64,000 bases of DNA, from NCBI GenBank assembly GCA_963921195.1, contig OY992538.1, positions 9,510,330-9,574,329 of the forward strand, in the 5' to 3' direction. The stretch is from Pegoplata infirma. Taxonomy: Eukaryota > Arthropoda > Insecta > Diptera > Anthomyiidae. Of this stretch, positions 42,101 to 44,466 are shown in pieces (within the stretch, counting starts at the first letter, position 1; the number at the start of each line of letters is the position of its first letter). The notes beneath the pieces were generated by a model. It made no database searches. It was not told the DNA's origin and saw only the letters and a program-made list of their open reading frames with translations. The position numbers and the translations under genes are program-made.

Positions 42101-43953
42101 AAGATCAATTGTAATTCGAAAAAGATCAATTGTAATACGAAAAAGATCAATTGTAATTCGTAAAAGATCAATTGTAATTCGTAAAAGATCAATTGTAATT
42201 CGAAGATTCCAATTGTAATTCGAAAAATGTCAACTGTATTTCCATTGATATTTTTTGAATTACAATTGGAATCTTCGAATTACAATTGATGTTTTACGAA
42301 TTACAATTGATCTTTTACAAATTACAATTGATCTTTTTCGAATTACAATTGATCTTTTTCGAATTACAATTGATCTTTTTCGAATTACAATTGATCTTTT
42401 TCGAATTACAATTGGAATCTTCGAATTACAAATGGAATCTTCGAATTACAATTGGAGTATTCGAATTACAAATGGAATCTTCGAATTACAAATGGAATCT
42501 TCGAATTACAAATGGAATCTTCGAATTACAAATAGAATCTTCGAATTACAAATAGAATCTTTGAATTACAATTGATCTTTTTCGAATTACATCTGTAAAT
42601 GGTGTAGTTGTTAGATTTTAATTTTATTTTAAATAAATCGATAATATTACCATCTTTGTCTTGGAAATTGAAGAGTTGCCCAGATCTAAAATTCTAATTT
42701 AATATACTGCTATTCTGAAGACATTTCCTTTTAGACGTCTTAGAGGAATTGTCCACACTCTTAAAGCAAACATTCAGTGCTTACAATGTTAGGACAGGTC
42801 ATCAAGGATTATCTATGATTTGTCAGAACCGGAAGCATTTTAAAATTTTCGGGAATGCCAACTTTTTTATATCAAATGTTAGAACCCACAGGAGTCCACA
42901 CATGAGGCATTCCACACCAAATGTCCCGCTACAGAAAAACATGTGTCACGTAAATTTCTGAATAGGATGTTTGGATAGCCCTATATGGAACTAAGAAAAT
43001 TGCGTTTTTTGGTTTTTCTAATTTTCAAAAACTGGGCTTAGAAGGCGTGGTCAAATATTGGAAAAATGGTCAAATTTGTGGCGAGTTGCCTTGATTAAAT
43101 ATTTATCACATTAAAACGGAATGCACCACAATCTCAAAAATTTACATTCTTATATAGTTTTGTATGGGCTATCGATTAAATTTTTTTTTTTTTTTTGAAA
43201 ATTTTCAGAACCCGTTCTGAAATTTTCCATTTTTTTAAAATGTCAATTTATTAAAAAACATGCAACTTTTTTTTTTTTCTTTTTTAATTTTTTCTTTAAA
43301 GTTTAGATGTTTGTCCATCCACACAAAAAAATTCAGAAACACGTTGTTCGTTTTTTCGAGAAAATCGCATTTGAACTTTAAATTTCATAACAATTTTGTA
43401 ATTTGCTTGTATTTTCTTGATTTAACGTTGCGAATGAGTATTATTAATTGCATAAATATTACTCATTCGCAATAGTACCATATTATTTACCGTGGTTATC
43501 ATTTTGGACGCTGGGAGAGTACTAAACTGTAATGCTTTCCCAGCACACAAGCGACCATAAAAGATACTTTGCCAGCGCTCTCCCGTTCGTATTTTTCTGC
43601 CTGGTAAGTTATAAAAAATTTACTAACATAGTGGAAAAAACTTCCTCAAATTAAAGAATTGTATTTAAGAACAGGTGGAGAGACAAACAAAAAATTTTGA
43701 CGGGGGCGTTTTGTGCAGGGGTCGGCGGGACATCTCCCCCTAGCGATAAATCTTACCAAATATTATCATTTTTGCATTTAATTTATACAATTATTTAATT
43801 ATTTTTTTATATCCGAAAATTTTTATTACTTATACTCACAGGTTGATAATAATTTTTTAAGTGTTGATGACTTACCATTGAAGCCGATTTTTGTTTAGCA
43901 AATGCACGATGAGCAGCCGATATTGGCTCACTTATTACACTACCTCCTTCCAT
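2694..43953 (-). CDS. Coiled-coil and PDZ-domain protein, 660 aa, five coding exons
   Basis: Joining 43953-43876, 20629-20208, 20147-20004, 7458-6571 and 3144-2694 gives 1983 nt, an open frame of 660 residues plus TGA. Junction phases are 0, 2, 2, 2, with GT donors (GTAAGT, GTGAGT) and pyrimidine-rich AG acceptors. Residues 1-94 are Ser/Asn-rich. About 95-115 and 135-212 are charged, heptad-like helix (coiled coil). About 215-299 is a PDZ-like fold with the [10 protein letters not shown] core typical of PDZ strands. About 303-337 is a second coiled coil, followed by a Gln/His tract (about 336-370), a Ser-rich region with an Arg/Glu stretch, and a tail with an Asn run and Pro patches. PDZ proteins usually bind C-terminal peptides, so a cytoplasmic scaffold is inferred. 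I do not recognise the gene by name. An acceptor just upstream of exon 1 implies a further 5' UTR exon. ETHE1 lies inside the first coding intron (20630-43875). Confidence 0.85.
3145..3217 (-). other. Residual native part of PDZ intron 4
   Basis: Only these 73 bp and the 14 bp at 6557-6570 of the 3426-bp intron fall outside the inserted palindromic element. The remainder has the size of an ordinary short fly intron. Confidence 0.65.
3509..4092 (-). repeat. mini-me-like repeat, copy 2
   Basis: Reverse orientation of copy 1: starts ACAAGTGAGAGTGTTAAATT and ends ACTGTAGTTGGAGGGTATAA. It is more than 85 percent similar by eye to 57610-58198. Inserted in the palindromic element of PDZ intron 4. 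Confidence 0.75.
3893..3956 (-). repeat. (GTCC)n microsatellite inside the mini-me-like copy
   Basis: About sixteen tandem GGAC units on the plus strand, with one GGAC to AGAC change. Other copies in the window have only 3-5 units, so this copy has expanded. Confidence 0.9.
4106..4678. mobile_element. TA-type MITE with AACTGA-rich body
   Basis: Flanked by TA; ends CACTAAAAAAATTATGTTAG and CTTACGTAATTTTCTGAGTG. The interior is repeats of CAACTRACA/GTCAGTT. Relatives at 26892-27349 and 31399-31794. No coding capacity. Confidence 0.65.
4827..6420. repeat. Composite repeat with long inverted arms (about 5270-5550 and 5880-6215)
   Basis: It begins like a dispersed repeat (TTTTATACCCTCTGTAG). The left arm (for example ATAGATTTTGCTCTCCTGAA near 5420) returns inverted near 6015 (TTCAGGAGAGCAAAATCTAT). 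Arms are about 300 bp and imperfect, and a small hAT-like MITE interrupts the structure. No gene seen. Confidence 0.6.
5559..5685. mobile_element. Small hAT-like MITE with GGCCGAAGCCGAATA units
   Basis: Perfect 12-bp inverted ends TAGTGTCCGACC / GGTCGGACACTA, flanked by TTGATATC (5551-5558) and TTGATTTC (5686-5693), an 8-bp target duplication with one change. The 127-bp body is nearly all repeats of GGCCGAAGCCGAATA. The 60-70-residue open frames over it are artefacts. Confidence 0.75.
6571..7458 (-). CDS. PDZ gene, coding exon 4 (PDZ domain, Gln/His tract)
   Basis: 888 nt, acceptor CTTTTAG at 7465-7459, donor GTAAGTC from 6570, phase 2 on both sides. It carries the PDZ-like domain ([15 protein letters not shown] through IVVLRKK), a coiled coil, the CAG/CAA-coded Gln/His tract (plus-strand 7015-7100) and a Ser-rich segment ending SVEHLNQHN. 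The Gln/His codon runs are a likely site of length variation. Confidence 0.88.
7656..8075 (-). pseudogene. 3' fragment of a LINE ORF2 (RT C-terminus)
   Basis: The minus-strand frame 7988-7740 includes [15 protein letters not shown], a [14 protein letters not shown] block and ends [11 protein letters not shown]. This is the typical C-terminal end of a non-LTR retrotransposon reverse transcriptase ORF (the RLWNSLPA block). A second, longer copy lies at 17133-17543. It is 5'-truncated, inside PDZ intron 3. Confidence 0.7.
8136..9303. mobile_element. hAT-like element with ATCGTAATCG arrays
   Basis: Flanked by a perfect 8-bp duplication GTATTAAT (8128-8135 and 9304-9311). Ends TAGAGTTTGCAAA and TTTGCAATCTCTA form the inverted repeat. 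Arrays of ATCGTAATCGCGATTA lie just inside both ends (8148-8240 and 9220-9275). The 90-codon minus-strand frame at 8990-8721 is not recognisable as a transposase. Inside PDZ intron 3. Confidence 0.8.
9304..9444. other. Short spacer
   Basis: Target duplication followed by AT-rich DNA, nothing recognised. Confidence 0.4.
9445..11737 (+). pseudogene. Decayed LOA-like LINE (non-LTR retrotransposon)
   Basis: Pieces appear in the expected order. First, a C-x2-C...H-x2-C finger-like segment ([16 protein letters not shown], about 9520-9570). Second, endonuclease remnants at 9893-10379 ([46 protein letters not shown]). Third, the linker at 10432-10860. The reverse transcriptase core is missing. A C-terminal segment follows at about 11410-11660 with [15 protein letters not shown] and [18 protein letters not shown], as in LOA-clade elements. 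The tail CTACAACAATAACAA fits the 3' end. Several frameshifts and stops. GC content and codon use are higher than in the surroundings, suggesting a relatively young or foreign-like insert. Confidence 0.75.
10960..11086. mobile_element. Small TIR element in the LOA-like remnant
   Basis: Inverted ends TTCACACTTGC (10960-10970) and GCAAGTGTGAA (11076-11086) enclose about 105 bp of T-rich DNA, interrupting the LINE remnant. No clear target duplication was seen. Confidence 0.5.
11740..12085 (+). pseudogene. Retroelement gag fragment with CCHC zinc knuckle
   Basis: The frame beginning near 11752 reads about 70 residues ([20 protein letters not shown]). A shift near 11920 moves to the frame holding [18 protein letters not shown] (about 11965-12030), a CX2CX4HX4C knuckle, followed by FCYGCG. 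This is a retroelement gag of LTR type by appearance. Broken, no start or stop in place. Confidence 0.6.
12745..12852. repeat. Tandem palindromic array TAGGCTAC / CTACAGTAGTA
   Basis: A 41-bp unit (GTAGGCTACAAATATACTAC then AGTAGTATATTT) is repeated about twice, followed by three ACAGTATTACT units. Each unit is itself near-palindromic and could extrude as a hairpin. It is the left array of the outer hAT-like element. Confidence 0.8.
13102..13512 (+). mobile_element. hAT-like MITE with GTGAGTG arrays, copy 1
   Basis: Perfect 8-bp duplication CATTGGGT (13094-13101 and 13513-13520). Ends TAGAGATGGGCGC and CACCCATCTCTA are inverted. GTGAGTG/GCGTGA units fill both subterminal regions in the same direction (plus strand) on the left (13130-13250) and the right (13330-13495). 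Confidence 0.85.
14821..15071. mobile_element. MITE with about 55-bp inverted ends
   Basis: GATTTGAAGGGCTTATTGCA at the left returns inverted as ACAAGCCCTTCAAATC at the right; the arms match over about 55 bp around a 140-bp middle. Nested in the TTTCGTAAAATA element. Confidence 0.7.
15093..15508 (+). repeat. mini-me-like repeat, copy 3 (degraded)
   Basis: Head TTTTTATGCCCTCCAACTAC, core AATGTCCGTC, tail ATTCGGCACAGCCGACTTAA. Shorter and more diverged than other copies. Confidence 0.6.
16566..17655 (-). repeat. mini-me-like repeat, copy 4, interrupted by LINE tail
   Basis: Starts AGTAGAAGAGTTAAATTCGC, ends TATATATACCCTCTATCACT, reverse orientation. The middle matches 61640-62330 (ACCACTGGACCGATTTTGCT). 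The LINE fragment 17133-17543 sits inside it and splits the (GTCY)n area. Confidence 0.65.
17133..17543 (-). pseudogene. 3' fragment of a LINE ORF2, second copy
   Basis: Minus-strand frame 17535-17206 (109 codons) includes [35 protein letters not shown] and [11 protein letters not shown]. Its 3' end carries a run of T (poly-A on the minus strand) at about 17137-17151, so this is a retrotransposed, 5'-truncated end. It matches 7674-8075 closely but keeps more of the frame. Confidence 0.75.
18920..19199. mobile_element. TA-type MITE with about 70-bp inverted ends
   Basis: Flanked by TA. Ends CACACAAAAAAATATTTTAC and GTAAAAATTTTTTTGTGTG; the inverted arms share ACTTGGGAGGATATGCG and continue for about 70 bp. 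280 bp, no coding. Confidence 0.8.
19613..20003. other. PDZ intron 3, donor-proximal end, no feature seen
   Basis: Target duplication of the outer element, then unique-looking AT-rich intron DNA up to the donor at 20003. Confidence 0.5.
20004..20147 (-). CDS. PDZ gene, coding exon 3 (coiled coil)
   Basis: 144 nt, phase 2 on both sides, acceptor TTTACAG and donor GTAAGT. It continues the helix with [20 protein letters not shown] and ends EPQSLF, then Arg/Ser split across the 12.5-kb intron 3. Confidence 0.85.
20208..20629 (-). CDS. PDZ gene, coding exon 2 (coiled-coil start)
   Basis: Acceptor TTTCAG at 20635-20630, donor GTGAGT from 20207, 422 nt, phases 0 in and 2 out. It encodes a Ser/Asn-rich stretch, then [20 protein letters not shown] and [20 protein letters not shown], a helix with regular hydrophobic spacing. 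The intron after it is only 60 bp (20148-20207). Confidence 0.85.
20735..20740 (-). terminator. Candidate polyadenylation signal of ETHE1
   Basis: TTTATT on the plus strand (AATAAA on the minus), 80 nt past the ETHE1 TAA (20820-20822) and about 105 nt before PDZ exon 2. Typical distance for a fly 3' UTR. Confidence 0.5.
20820..20997 (-). CDS. ETHE1: ETHE1 exon 4 (C-terminus)
   Basis: Acceptor TTTTACAG at 21005-20998. Encodes [20 protein letters not shown], then [20 protein letters not shown] and ends DIPKEQ, TAA. These are the conserved ETHE1 tail motifs NPRL, LPxPKKID and PAN. Confidence 0.95.
20820..29065 (-). CDS. ETHE1: Persulfide dioxygenase ETHE1, mitochondrial
   Basis: Exons 29065-28871, 28804-28660, 21434-21068 and 20997-20820 give 885 nt, 294 residues plus TAA, with consistent phases (0, 1, 2). 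ETHE1 is an iron-dependent metallo-beta-lactamase-fold enzyme of the mitochondrial matrix that oxidises glutathione persulfide in sulfide detoxification. Visible motifs: [13 protein letters not shown] (H117, H119, D121, H122), ATPGHTSGC (H173), [17 protein letters not shown] (D192), YPAHDYKG (H233). H117, H173 and D192 sit at a constant offset of 38 from the known human iron ligands H79, H135 and D154, and R201 matches human R163. The first about 50 residues are Ser/Arg/Lys/Thr-rich without acids, a good targeting peptide. M51 is an alternative start without it. The gene is nested in the first coding intron of the PDZ gene, same strand. Its 7.2-kb second intron (21435-28659) is filled with repeats. 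All catalytic residues are present, so it is probably functional. Confidence 0.96.
21068..21434 (-). CDS. ETHE1: ETHE1 exon 3 (metal-binding core)
   Basis: Acceptor TTTTTAG, 367 nt, starts [14 protein letters not shown] and ends IYPAHDYK at donor GTAAGG (21067). Holds all three iron ligands. Confidence 0.96.
21498..21753. mobile_element. MITE with ACACAAAAAAG ends in ETHE1 intron 2
   Basis: Left CACACAAAAAAGTGAAAATG, right AAAATTTTTTGTGTG; inner TATCAATTA repeats are inverted around the centre. About 256 bp. Confidence 0.55.
21754..22449. other. AT-rich intron DNA with AGAAAAATT-like tandem sequence
   Basis: Degenerate GAAAATYYRGAAAAW units run from about 21890 to 22270, then a fragment of a mini-me-like tail (ACAAGTGAGAGTGTTAAATA at 22318). 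No gene. Confidence 0.5.
22450..23341 (+). mobile_element. TA-type element with CACTCAAAAAAA ends, copy 1
   Basis: Flanked by TA (22448-22449, 23342-23343). Starts CACTCAAAAAAAAAAAAACT, ends TTTTTTTGAGTG. Subterminal GTTAGCAAAAAA and inverted TTTTTTGCTAAC units near both ends. Interior shares the GACCCCATTGGGTTCGGACC block with other copies. No transposase. Confidence 0.7.
23343..23775. other. ETHE1 intron 2, A/G-rich then AATTTTTCTATAGGAAA repeats
   Basis: A purine-rich stretch (about 23440-23540), then degenerate TTTCTAWAGGAAAA units to 23760. No gene. Confidence 0.5.
23776..26392 (+). mobile_element. CACTCAAAA-type element, copy 2, split by a foldback element
   Basis: About 85-90 percent like copy 1 by eye over 23776-24620. 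Its right end resumes at 26381 (TTATTTTGAGTG, TA) after the foldback insert at 24630-26371. Confidence 0.7.
24630..26371. mobile_element. Foldback element with about 620-bp arms
   Basis: The left arm (24655-25280, starting GTACCCCCCTCAAAATTA) returns inverted at 25706-26330. About 260 bp of the inner arm is present once more at 25443-25705, in the orientation of the right arm. Flanked by the 9-bp direct repeat AGTATAGTA (24621-24629, 26372-26380), as expected for foldback or Mutator-like elements. The unique centre (25281-25440) has no coding. Confidence 0.8.
26892..27349. mobile_element. MITE related to 4106-4678
   Basis: Starts CACTCAAAATATTTTGTAAG, ends TACTGTAAAACTTTTCTGGGTGTG; body of CAACTGAAAAAACGTTTAAA-like units. 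No coding. Confidence 0.55.
27617..27849. mobile_element. TA-type MITE, CACCCAAAAAA ends
   Basis: Flanked by TA; starts CACCCAAAAAAAAAAAAACG and ends AGAATTATTTTGAGTG; ACTAAAATT units inside. 233 bp. Confidence 0.6.
27850..28659. other. ETHE1 intron 2, donor-proximal end
   Basis: Right arm of the inverted repeat, then unique-looking AT-rich sequence to the donor at 28659. The 81-codon plus frame at 28124-28369 has no protein-like features. Confidence 0.5.
28660..28804 (-). CDS. ETHE1: ETHE1 exon 2
   Basis: Acceptor TTTTTCAG at 28812-28805. Encodes [20 protein letters not shown], then [17 protein letters not shown] (the conserved IDPV strand) and ends KYA plus G, phase 1, donor GTAAGT. Confidence 0.95.
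28871..29065 (-). CDS. ETHE1: ETHE1 exon 1 (targeting peptide, 65 codons)
   Basis: ATG at 29065-29063, [20 protein letters not shown] onward, ending DFFFRQ at donor GTAAGTCC, phase 0. Read-through past 28871 gives the short VSPEC extension, which is intron. Confidence 0.93.
29066..29966. other. Upstream region of ETHE1 (within PDZ intron 1)
   Basis: Unique-looking AT-rich DNA where the ETHE1 promoter must lie. No clear TATA or initiator can be singled out. The plus frame 29262-29513 is Phe/Thr/Lys-rich and unconvincing. Confidence 0.5.
29967..30616 (+). mobile_element. hAT-like element with TTGGCCCTTTTT/GGCACT units
   Basis: Perfect 8-bp duplication ACTGGTAA (29959-29966, 30617-30624). Ends CACGGTTGGGAAATG and CAAATACCAACACTG form an imperfect inverted repeat. 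TGGCACT and TTTTGGCCCTTTTT units occur in the same direction at the left (29983-30050) and right (30510-30590). Confidence 0.75.
30840..31330 (+). repeat. Fragment of a shared repeat interior
   Basis: ACCGAGATATGAGCATTCAA, TTAGGACCCATTGTGGTTCACACATGTGAAGAGGACCGGCG-like text matches 22900-23070 and 24220-24380. It is interrupted by the GTGAG-type MITE at 31059-31252. Confidence 0.6.
31059..31252 (-). mobile_element. hAT-like MITE with CACTCAC arrays, copy 3
   Basis: Perfect 8-bp duplication CTATGGAG (31051-31058, 31253-31260). Ends AAGAGATGGGCGCC and CTGCCATCTCTA. The 194-bp body is mostly CACTCAC/CACGCGTGA units in one direction. Same family as 13102-13512. Confidence 0.85.
31399..31794. mobile_element. 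TA-type MITE related to 4106-4678
   Basis: Flanked by TA (31397-31398, 31795-31796). Starts CACTAAGAAAATTATGTCAT and ends CCTACATAATTCTTTGAGTG. Confidence 0.65.
31917..33216 (+). mobile_element. Nested TA-type element carrying a captured-looking coding scrap
   Basis: Flanked by TA (31915-31916, 33217-33218). Ends CACTCAAAAAAATAACTTAG and ATTTTTTTTTTTGAGTG. Dense TTTTACCATTTTTTTGC-like units. Two diverged copies of a GC-richer segment lie at about 32205-32290 and 32690-32820. The second reads [20 protein letters not shown] then KPKKPSNN and TGA. I do not recognise the source. Confidence 0.6.
33246..33400. repeat. Tandem duplication of a about 66-bp unit
   Basis: AATTGCCTTTAAATAACAAT followed by CATACGCA(T/A)CGGTGT(C/A)CAG occurs at about 33287 and 33340. 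Confidence 0.7.
33401..33714. other. Unassigned insert in copy 3
   Basis: Sequence such as ACTGGACCGATTGCAGCAAA has the flavour of dispersed repeats. No gene. Confidence 0.4.
34237..34294 (+). repeat. mini-me-like tail fragment
   Basis: TTGGAGGGTATAAAAGATTC then ATCACAGCCGAATTTAACAC: only the right end of the repeat. Confidence 0.6.
34295..34656. other. AT-rich, no feature seen
   Basis: Includes a stretch (TCAAAATCGGTTCAGTAGTT) reminiscent of repeat interiors. No gene. Confidence 0.4.
34657..35144. mobile_element. Palindromic TA-type element, copy B (complete)
   Basis: Flanked by TA. Inverted ends CACCATTTACAGATGTAATT / AATTACATCTGTAAATGGTG. The left arm is short (about 130 bp of GATCAATTGTAATTCG units) and the right arm long (AATTACAATTGATCTTTTTCG, then AATTACAAATGGAATCTTCG units), meeting at about 34790-34810. 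The repeated [15 protein letters not shown] frames are translations of the array, not protein. Confidence 0.85.
35145..36882. other. PDZ intron 1 DNA with a mini-me-like variant at about 35634-36280
   Basis: Unique-looking AT-rich DNA to 35630. Then ACAAGTGAGAGAATACGGCA opens a reverse-oriented repeat variant whose other end (GACCGACACTTCTTTGTGTT) is near 36230. No gene. Confidence 0.45.
36883..36895. repeat. Target-site duplication, 3' side of the Jockey-type element
   Basis: TTCTTTAATATAT, identical to 41100-41112. It directly abuts the T run that is the element's poly-A on the minus strand. Confidence 0.85.
37037..39736 (-). CDS. Jockey-type ORF2: endonuclease and reverse transcriptase, 899 aa
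   Basis: Enzyme for target-primed reverse transcription. Residues 1-225 are an APE-type endonuclease: IWNANGLS (N), FLISETHF (catalytic Glu about 38), [24 protein letters not shown] and SSDHSPI (the SDH motif). About 440-720 is the reverse transcriptase: [34 protein letters not shown] (Asp about 587), [13 protein letters not shown] and [10 protein letters not shown] (YADD at 672-675). The C-terminal 180 residues have the usual thumb-like WTYGIQLWG and [18 protein letters not shown] blocks. There is no RNase H domain, as in most Jockey-clade elements. All catalytic motifs are intact and no frame break is seen. Confidence 0.95.
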   Translation of the reverse strand: MQINLRIAIWNANGLSNHTQEAEIFLHTNYIDIFLISETHFTSRSYFRIRGYDLITANHPGNRAHAGAAILIKSSIKYEVLEEYNLPTIQAAGIKINCDNDAISIYAIYSPPRHNIECQDYFNFFKNLGTRFIVGGDYNAKHTWWGSRILNPKGRELYKCVQKYHYSVLSTGRPTYWPTDINKIPDLLDFVVYKGISTRCLDIRDSDELSSDHSPIILNFCTVLQTIQKKINILSPKTDLEAFKYWIDKNINLNYPINNGTDLYLAVENFTNLIHEAGALSTPVVEAAGNARNRVVISAEIQALIRNKRRLRRIWQSSRSPIDKRNFNRASNQVKTRIRDFKNEETANFLKSLNINVSKNDEHCLWNATKYIKRPIKRNTPIKDINGSWCRSDKNKADAYSNYLENTFQPFNFNSDDDVKEIEEFLSCPCQMDLPIPHIPPQEVQKEIVMLNNKKTPGYDQITATVAKSLPKKGILFLTLIFNSILRLQNFPNQWKYAEVIMVPKPSKPENIISSYRPISLLTTFSKLFEKIFLRRLLPILERESIIPEHQFGFRHNHGTPEQCHRILNVIRDSLERKQYCSAVFLDIQQAFDRVWHQGILFKLKKLLPAPYYLFFKSYLEKRYFYVKVNDQISDICPIKAGIPQGSVLGPVLYTIFTYDMPTNETVTVATYADDTALIAANDSPVIASEMIQQQLYDIEGWLRKWNIKVNTDKSAHITFTLRRQDCPAVVLNGTEIPKQTTVKYLGLHLDRRNTWKKHIQAKREQLKIKTRKMYWLLGSKSELSLENKLLLYKTILKPVWTYGIQLWGTASNSNIEILQRYQSKTLRLIANAPWFITNNNIHKDLQISTVKDEINKHTTRYLDRLSTHSNPLAICLLDETEEVNRLKRFHILDLPYRK
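39727..40908 (-). CDS. Jockey-type ORF1 (gag-like RNA-binding protein), 393 aa
   Basis: Nucleic-acid-binding protein that packages element RNA. The N-terminal 90 residues are Asn/Ser/Lys-rich and probably disordered. About 100-235 is a folded region corresponding to the PRE_C2HC-like part of Jockey gags. Three cysteine knuckles follow: C245-x2-C-x4-H-x4-C, C264-x2-C-x3-H-x4-C and C286-x2-C-x3-H-x6-C. The C-terminus is Gln/Asn-rich with a short helix ([20 protein letters not shown]). Its last 10 nt overlap the ORF2 start, suggesting translational coupling or reinitiation for ORF2. Length is usual for the clade. Confidence 0.93.
   Translation of the reverse strand: MTGDSDGVDTGWQQVPTTRAVKRKQQNSPNKHEHKKPNTNYNNNDLNSNLNSNINNNNNEPSTSSNRFAALETNETNEEDMPEVQQSTIKPPPIFIPDVTDVNKMITNLTKVIPKSEISYKSLRNQVMLKIGSVDSYRKLVKSLDSSNISYNTFQIRQERAFRVVMKGIHPSTPATDIKVELLLQGHEVRNIINVKSRVNKENLPMFYIDLDPKENNKDIYNLRYICNALVKIEPPRKSNELVQCYRCQLFGHTKSYCKRPFRCVKCGLGHSTAECTKDQNVPPVCVHCLQNHTANYKGCRVYKHLIERRNYNNSQRQQNQNPNFSYRQQDYPQLPSHPNFNSQRGTNFNQQSYAGVAQTNNVNNCDNFNTNLMTKIDKLIGMMSVLIEKLCK
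41100..41112. repeat. Target-site duplication, 5' side of the Jockey-type element
   Basis: TTCTTTAATATAT, identical to 36883-36895. Removing the element joins AAAATGCAG to TTCTTTAATATATGAAA. Confidence 0.85.
41160..41461 (+). repeat. Left-end fragment of the GGGGCATTCC foldback family
   Basis: TATGGGGCATTCCATGTCAA then ATCGGACACTTTGA and the block TGACCCGTGCAAAAGATATC, as in 45648, 49523 and 54417. It stops where the palindromic element begins. Confidence 0.7.
41419..42272. repeat. Exact-looking 432-bp tandem duplication
   Basis: 41419-41850 and 41851-42272+ carry the same text: TTCTAAAAAAAAAATCCCAA, the flank AAAAGCGTTCTACACCATTT, and the same order of array units. The two 89-codon frames inside (41760-41491 and 42192-41923) translate identically. 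The offset is 432 bp throughout. Confidence 0.9.
41894..42604. mobile_element. Palindromic TA-type element, copies C (half) and D (complete)
   Basis: D has ends CACCATTTACAGATGTAATT / AATTACATCTGTAAATGGTG with TA flanks, two long arms of about 340 bp and the centre TGTCAACTGTATTTCCATTG near 42230. C (41462-41842) is only the left arm, made by the tandem duplication. Confidence 0.85.
42605..43875. other. PDZ intron 1, donor-proximal end, with a small hairpin
   Basis: AT-rich with repeat scraps (ATTTTCGGGAATGCCAACTT at 42845). At 43430-43473 TTGCGAATGAGTATTATTAA returns inverted as ATTACTCATTCGCAA, a strong hairpin. Nearby GCTGGGAGAGTACTAAACTG also partly returns inverted (CCAGCGCTCTCCCG). No gene. 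Confidence 0.5.
43876..43953 (-). CDS. PDZ gene, first coding exon (residues 1-26)
   Basis: ATG at 43953-43951 opens [20 protein letters not shown] and runs 26 codons to a GTAAGT donor at 43875, phase 0. Upstream the minus strand reads TTTTTTTTAATTGCAG ending at 43976, a good acceptor, so the ATG lies about 20 nt into an internal exon and a 5' UTR exon must lie above 43976. The link to the next exon rests on phase match and similar composition, and 23 kb separate them, so this is the least secure exon. Confidence 0.7.
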
Positions 43954-43976
43954 GGTGTTGATTTATAGAGATCTGC
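43954..43976 (-). other. 5' UTR part and acceptor before the PDZ start codon
   Basis: Minus strand TTTTTTTTAATTGCAG then ATCTCTATAAATCAACACC and ATG. The acceptor indicates an untranslated exon further up (above 43976), not located. Confidence 0.6.
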
Positions 43977-44099
43977 AATTAAAAAAAACGAAAGTTAACA
44001 TTTATTAATAAAATTGTTTAATCAATTTGATGAAATGTTTTATCAGTTTTTATCTAACGTAACATGTTATCCATATAATGAACAAATACAAAGTTTATT

Positions 44100-44466
44100 G
44101 ATCTTTTAAATTTTAATTGGATTCTTTAGAATTTCAATAATTCTTTTAAATTCGATATTTTACAAATTTAAATTTATTTTATTTGAATTTCAATCTTTTT
44201 TCGAATTTTAATTCGTCTTTTTCAAAATTTAATAAAAAAATTTTTGAATTATAAATTATATTTTTGCAGTTTCTATAAATCTTTTTCGAATTCCAATTGA
44301 TCATTTTCGAATTTAAAGTGATACTTTTTGAACTCAAATTAATATTTAACAAAATTTAATCGATCTTTAATAAAATCTTCTAAATTTCAAATTTAAATTC
44401 AAATTTCAAATAAAATTTTCAATTTCGAATTGTTTTTTTTCTCAAACTACCTCTAAACATGGTGTA
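44100..44466. repeat. Degenerate half of the palindromic TA-type family
   Basis: Units such as TTTTCGAATTCCAATTGATC and the end CTACCTCTAAACATGGTGTA are diverged versions of the right arm of copies B and D. Confidence 0.55.
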
